Of a stretch of 6,494 bases of DNA, positions 5,507 through 6,494 are shown in pieces. Position numbers and translations under genes: made by a program. Each line of letters opens with the position of its first letter. Within the stretch, counting starts at the first letter, position 1. The notes under the pieces are model-generated. The model saw nothing but the letters and a program-made list of their open reading frames with translations, ran no database searches and was not told where the DNA came from. The DNA is from Frankiales bacterium (GTDB lineage Bacteria; Actinomycetota; Actinomycetes; Mycobacteriales; Jatrophihabitantaceae), in the NCBI GenBank assembly GCA_025963265.1, contig JAOPUY010000109.1:1-6494 (forward strand). The letters run 5' to 3'.

Positions 5507-5516
5507 ACCGTACTGC

Positions 5517-5554
5517 CGCACCCCGATCGAGGCCTAGAAGGACGCCCGGGTGCG
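5517..5554. repeat. Inverted repeat upstream of the FabH-like gene
   Basis: CGCACCC (5517-5523) and GGGTGCG (5548-5554) are perfect 7-base arms around a 24-base centre that contains CGATCG (5524-5529). The left arm begins 11 bases upstream of the putative -10, so the pair could be operator half-sites; the wide spacing makes this uncertain. Confidence 0.4.
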
Positions 5555-5682
5555 CCAGATCAGCTCGCCCAACCTGACGACCTGCGCGCCGCTACGGACT
5601 CTCAGTCACAGCATCCGCCCTGCGCGGTCACACACAGTAAGTTTTCTGGGCTGAAACGTTCAAGTCGGCCGTTGCCGCGGCG

Positions 5683-5763
5683 ATGAGGAAGGTGAAACAC
5701 CGAAGGCCACGGAAGGTGCCGGTGAGATCGCGCCCACGGCCGGCTTCGGGATGGTTCACATGA
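5683..5763 (+). CDS. 26-codon basic upstream frame before the GGDEF gene
   Basis: ATG at 5683 opens a 26-codon frame (begins MRKVKHRRPRKVPVRSR) with ten lysines or arginines. Its TGA overlaps the GGDEF ATG in an ATGA junction, the classic layout for coupled translation. The ATG has no good ribosome site; an internal GTG at 5722 has GGAAGG five bases upstream. The peptide is unlike any I recognise, and the composition could be chance in GC-rich DNA. Confidence 0.25.
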   Translation: MRKVKHRRPRKVPVRSRPRPASGWFT

Positions 5764-6494
5764 GCGACTGGCGAGACCAGCTAGACCAGTTAGAGCGCAG
5801 GCGATGGTTGGACGGCGCGAACGTCGAGGTCTGGGCCGGGCGGTTGCTGCTGCTCATGACCGGGTTGGTCGTCATCGCGTCCGTCCCCGCGCTGCACCCC
5901 AGCCCGCACGACTGGATCGTGATCGCCGCCGTGTCCAGCGTGATGCTGCTCGTCCTGGCCGGCACGTTCATGGTGCCGTGGACCGCCCCACCCGGGATCG
6001 GGAGCGTGCTGTTTCCACTCGCGGTGATCTTCGGGCTGGCCGCGCTGGGCCGGCTGACCTCAGCCGCCATCGGCTCCTGCTACCTCGGAATCTTCGTGCT
6101 CTGCTTCGCCTACGTCGGTGTGTGCTGCCCCCGACGCACCGGCTGGCTGCTGCTGCTGCCGGCCGTGCCCGGCTACGTGCTGGCGGCTGATCGCTGGGAC
6201 GCCTACATCGAGATCAGGCTGGCTGTCGCCGTCGCCATCTGGATCGTGCTGGCCGAGGTGCTGGCCGCGCTCATGCGGCGTCAGCACCAGGTCACCGCAC
6301 TGCTCGAGCACGCGGCCCGAACCGACGAGCTCACCGGGGTGGGAAATCGGCGCGACCTGGATCAGCGCATCGCCTCATCTCGCCCCGGGGACACGCTGGT
6401 CATCTGCGATCTGGACCATTTCAAGCTGGTCAACGACACCCTCGGCCACGCCGCGGGCGATCAGATCCTGCAGACTTTCGGCGCCACGTTGCTC
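5760..6494 (+). CDS. Membrane-anchored GGDEF protein (putative diguanylate cyclase), 3' end missing
   Basis: The frame is open for 245 codons to the window edge. A short charged N-terminus (1-26) precedes six hydrophobic stretches at about 27-45, 52-72, 79-98, 102-123, 129-143 and 150-172. A short helical linker (RRQHQVTALLEHAA) leads to the GGDEF domain: RTDELTGVGNRRDL (187-200), ICDLDHFKLVND (215-226) with Asp217 as the first metal ligand, and GHAAGDQIL (229-237). The GGDEF signature, expected about 40 residues past Asp217, lies outside the window, so catalytic activity cannot be judged, nor whether an EAL domain follows. Such enzymes make cyclic di-GMP from GTP; the membrane part is probably a sensor of unknown signal. 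ATG 5760 is preferred over ATG 5751 because GGGATGG lies six bases upstream and the preceding small frame ends there in ATGA. Codon 11 is a rare TTA. Confidence 0.88.
   Translation, partial: MSDWRDQLDQLERRRWLDGANVEVWAGRLLLLMTGLVVIASVPALHPSPHDWIVIAAVSSVMLLVLAGTFMVPWTAPPGIGSVLFPLAVIFGLAALGRLTSAAIGSCYLGIFVLCFAYVGVCCPRRTGWLLLLPAVPGYVLAADRWDAYIEIRLAVAVAIWIVLAEVLAALMRRQHQVTALLEHAARTDELTGVGNRRDLDQRIASSRPGDTLVICDLDHFKLVNDTLGHAAGDQILQTFGATLL

Larger units (their letters stand above)
5399..5759. other. 361-base regulatory gap between divergent genes
   Basis: This gap separates the FabH-like gene (leftward) from the GGDEF gene (rightward). It holds a likely -10 for the FabH-like gene, an inverted repeat at 5517-5554, a weak TAAGTT (5638-5643) that may be a -10 for the GGDEF gene, a TGAA-ACG-TTCA dyad (5652-5662), and two small basic frames that abut the flanking starts. 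I found no tRNA and no recognised riboswitch. The part from 5555 to 5630 shows nothing I can name. Confidence 0.5.

Noticed and set aside
5399..5521. N-terminal extension of the FabH-like protein to an ATG at 5521
   Set aside because: The extra 41 residues match nothing in the family and span the probable promoter; the 320-residue form has the normal length.
5686..5745. A cobalamin riboswitch-like stretch (GGAAGGTGCCGGTGAGATC)
   Set aside because: Part resembles the core, but the B12 box and the rest of the fold are absent, and the next gene is not a cobalamin gene.
1..6494. CRISPR array, tRNA, rRNA, insertion sequence or phage remnant
   Set aside because: I found no regularly spaced repeats beyond the two-copy 14-base repeat, no tRNA-like cloverleaf, and no transposase, integrase or phage motif.

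Overview
The base composition (very GC-rich, GC-biased third codon positions), one apparently leaderless start, TANNNT-type -10 boxes and the gene families present all point to a high-GC actinobacterium. I cannot name the genus. The window holds six recognisable protein genes, two of them cut by the window edges, separated by short regulatory gaps.

Left part, minus strand: the start of a TerC-family membrane protein gene (partial, 133 to 1), preceded by a strongly dyad-symmetric control region and a tiny leader reading frame. Next is a complete PucR/CdaR-type transcriptional regulator (1508 to 324), which has no ribosome site but a -10 box 7 bases before its ATG. Divergent from it, on the plus strand, is a stand-alone shikimate kinase (1579-2073), followed by a near-perfect hairpin/palindrome and a DinB-superfamily protein (2140-2646).

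Middle part: a 226-base gap with a probable promoter and a structured leader, then a 14-helix drug-efflux-type MFS transporter (2873-4375, plus). It converges on a FabH-like ketoacyl-ACP synthase III (5398 to 4436, minus). The 60 bases between them hold a hairpin and a 14-base tandem repeat.

Right part: a 361-base gap (5399-5759) with divergent signals and two arginine-rich small frames, then a membrane-anchored GGDEF protein (5760 to the window end) with six predicted helices before its diguanylate cyclase domain.

The genes do not form an obvious pathway or defence system; most look separately transcribed. The most interesting material is regulatory: the dyad at the TerC start, a 10-base promoter-like word shared by the TerC and FabH genes, short upstream frames that overlap several main starts, and palindromes placed in the spacer of possible 19-base-spaced promoters. 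I see no tRNA, rRNA, CRISPR array, insertion sequence or phage gene.
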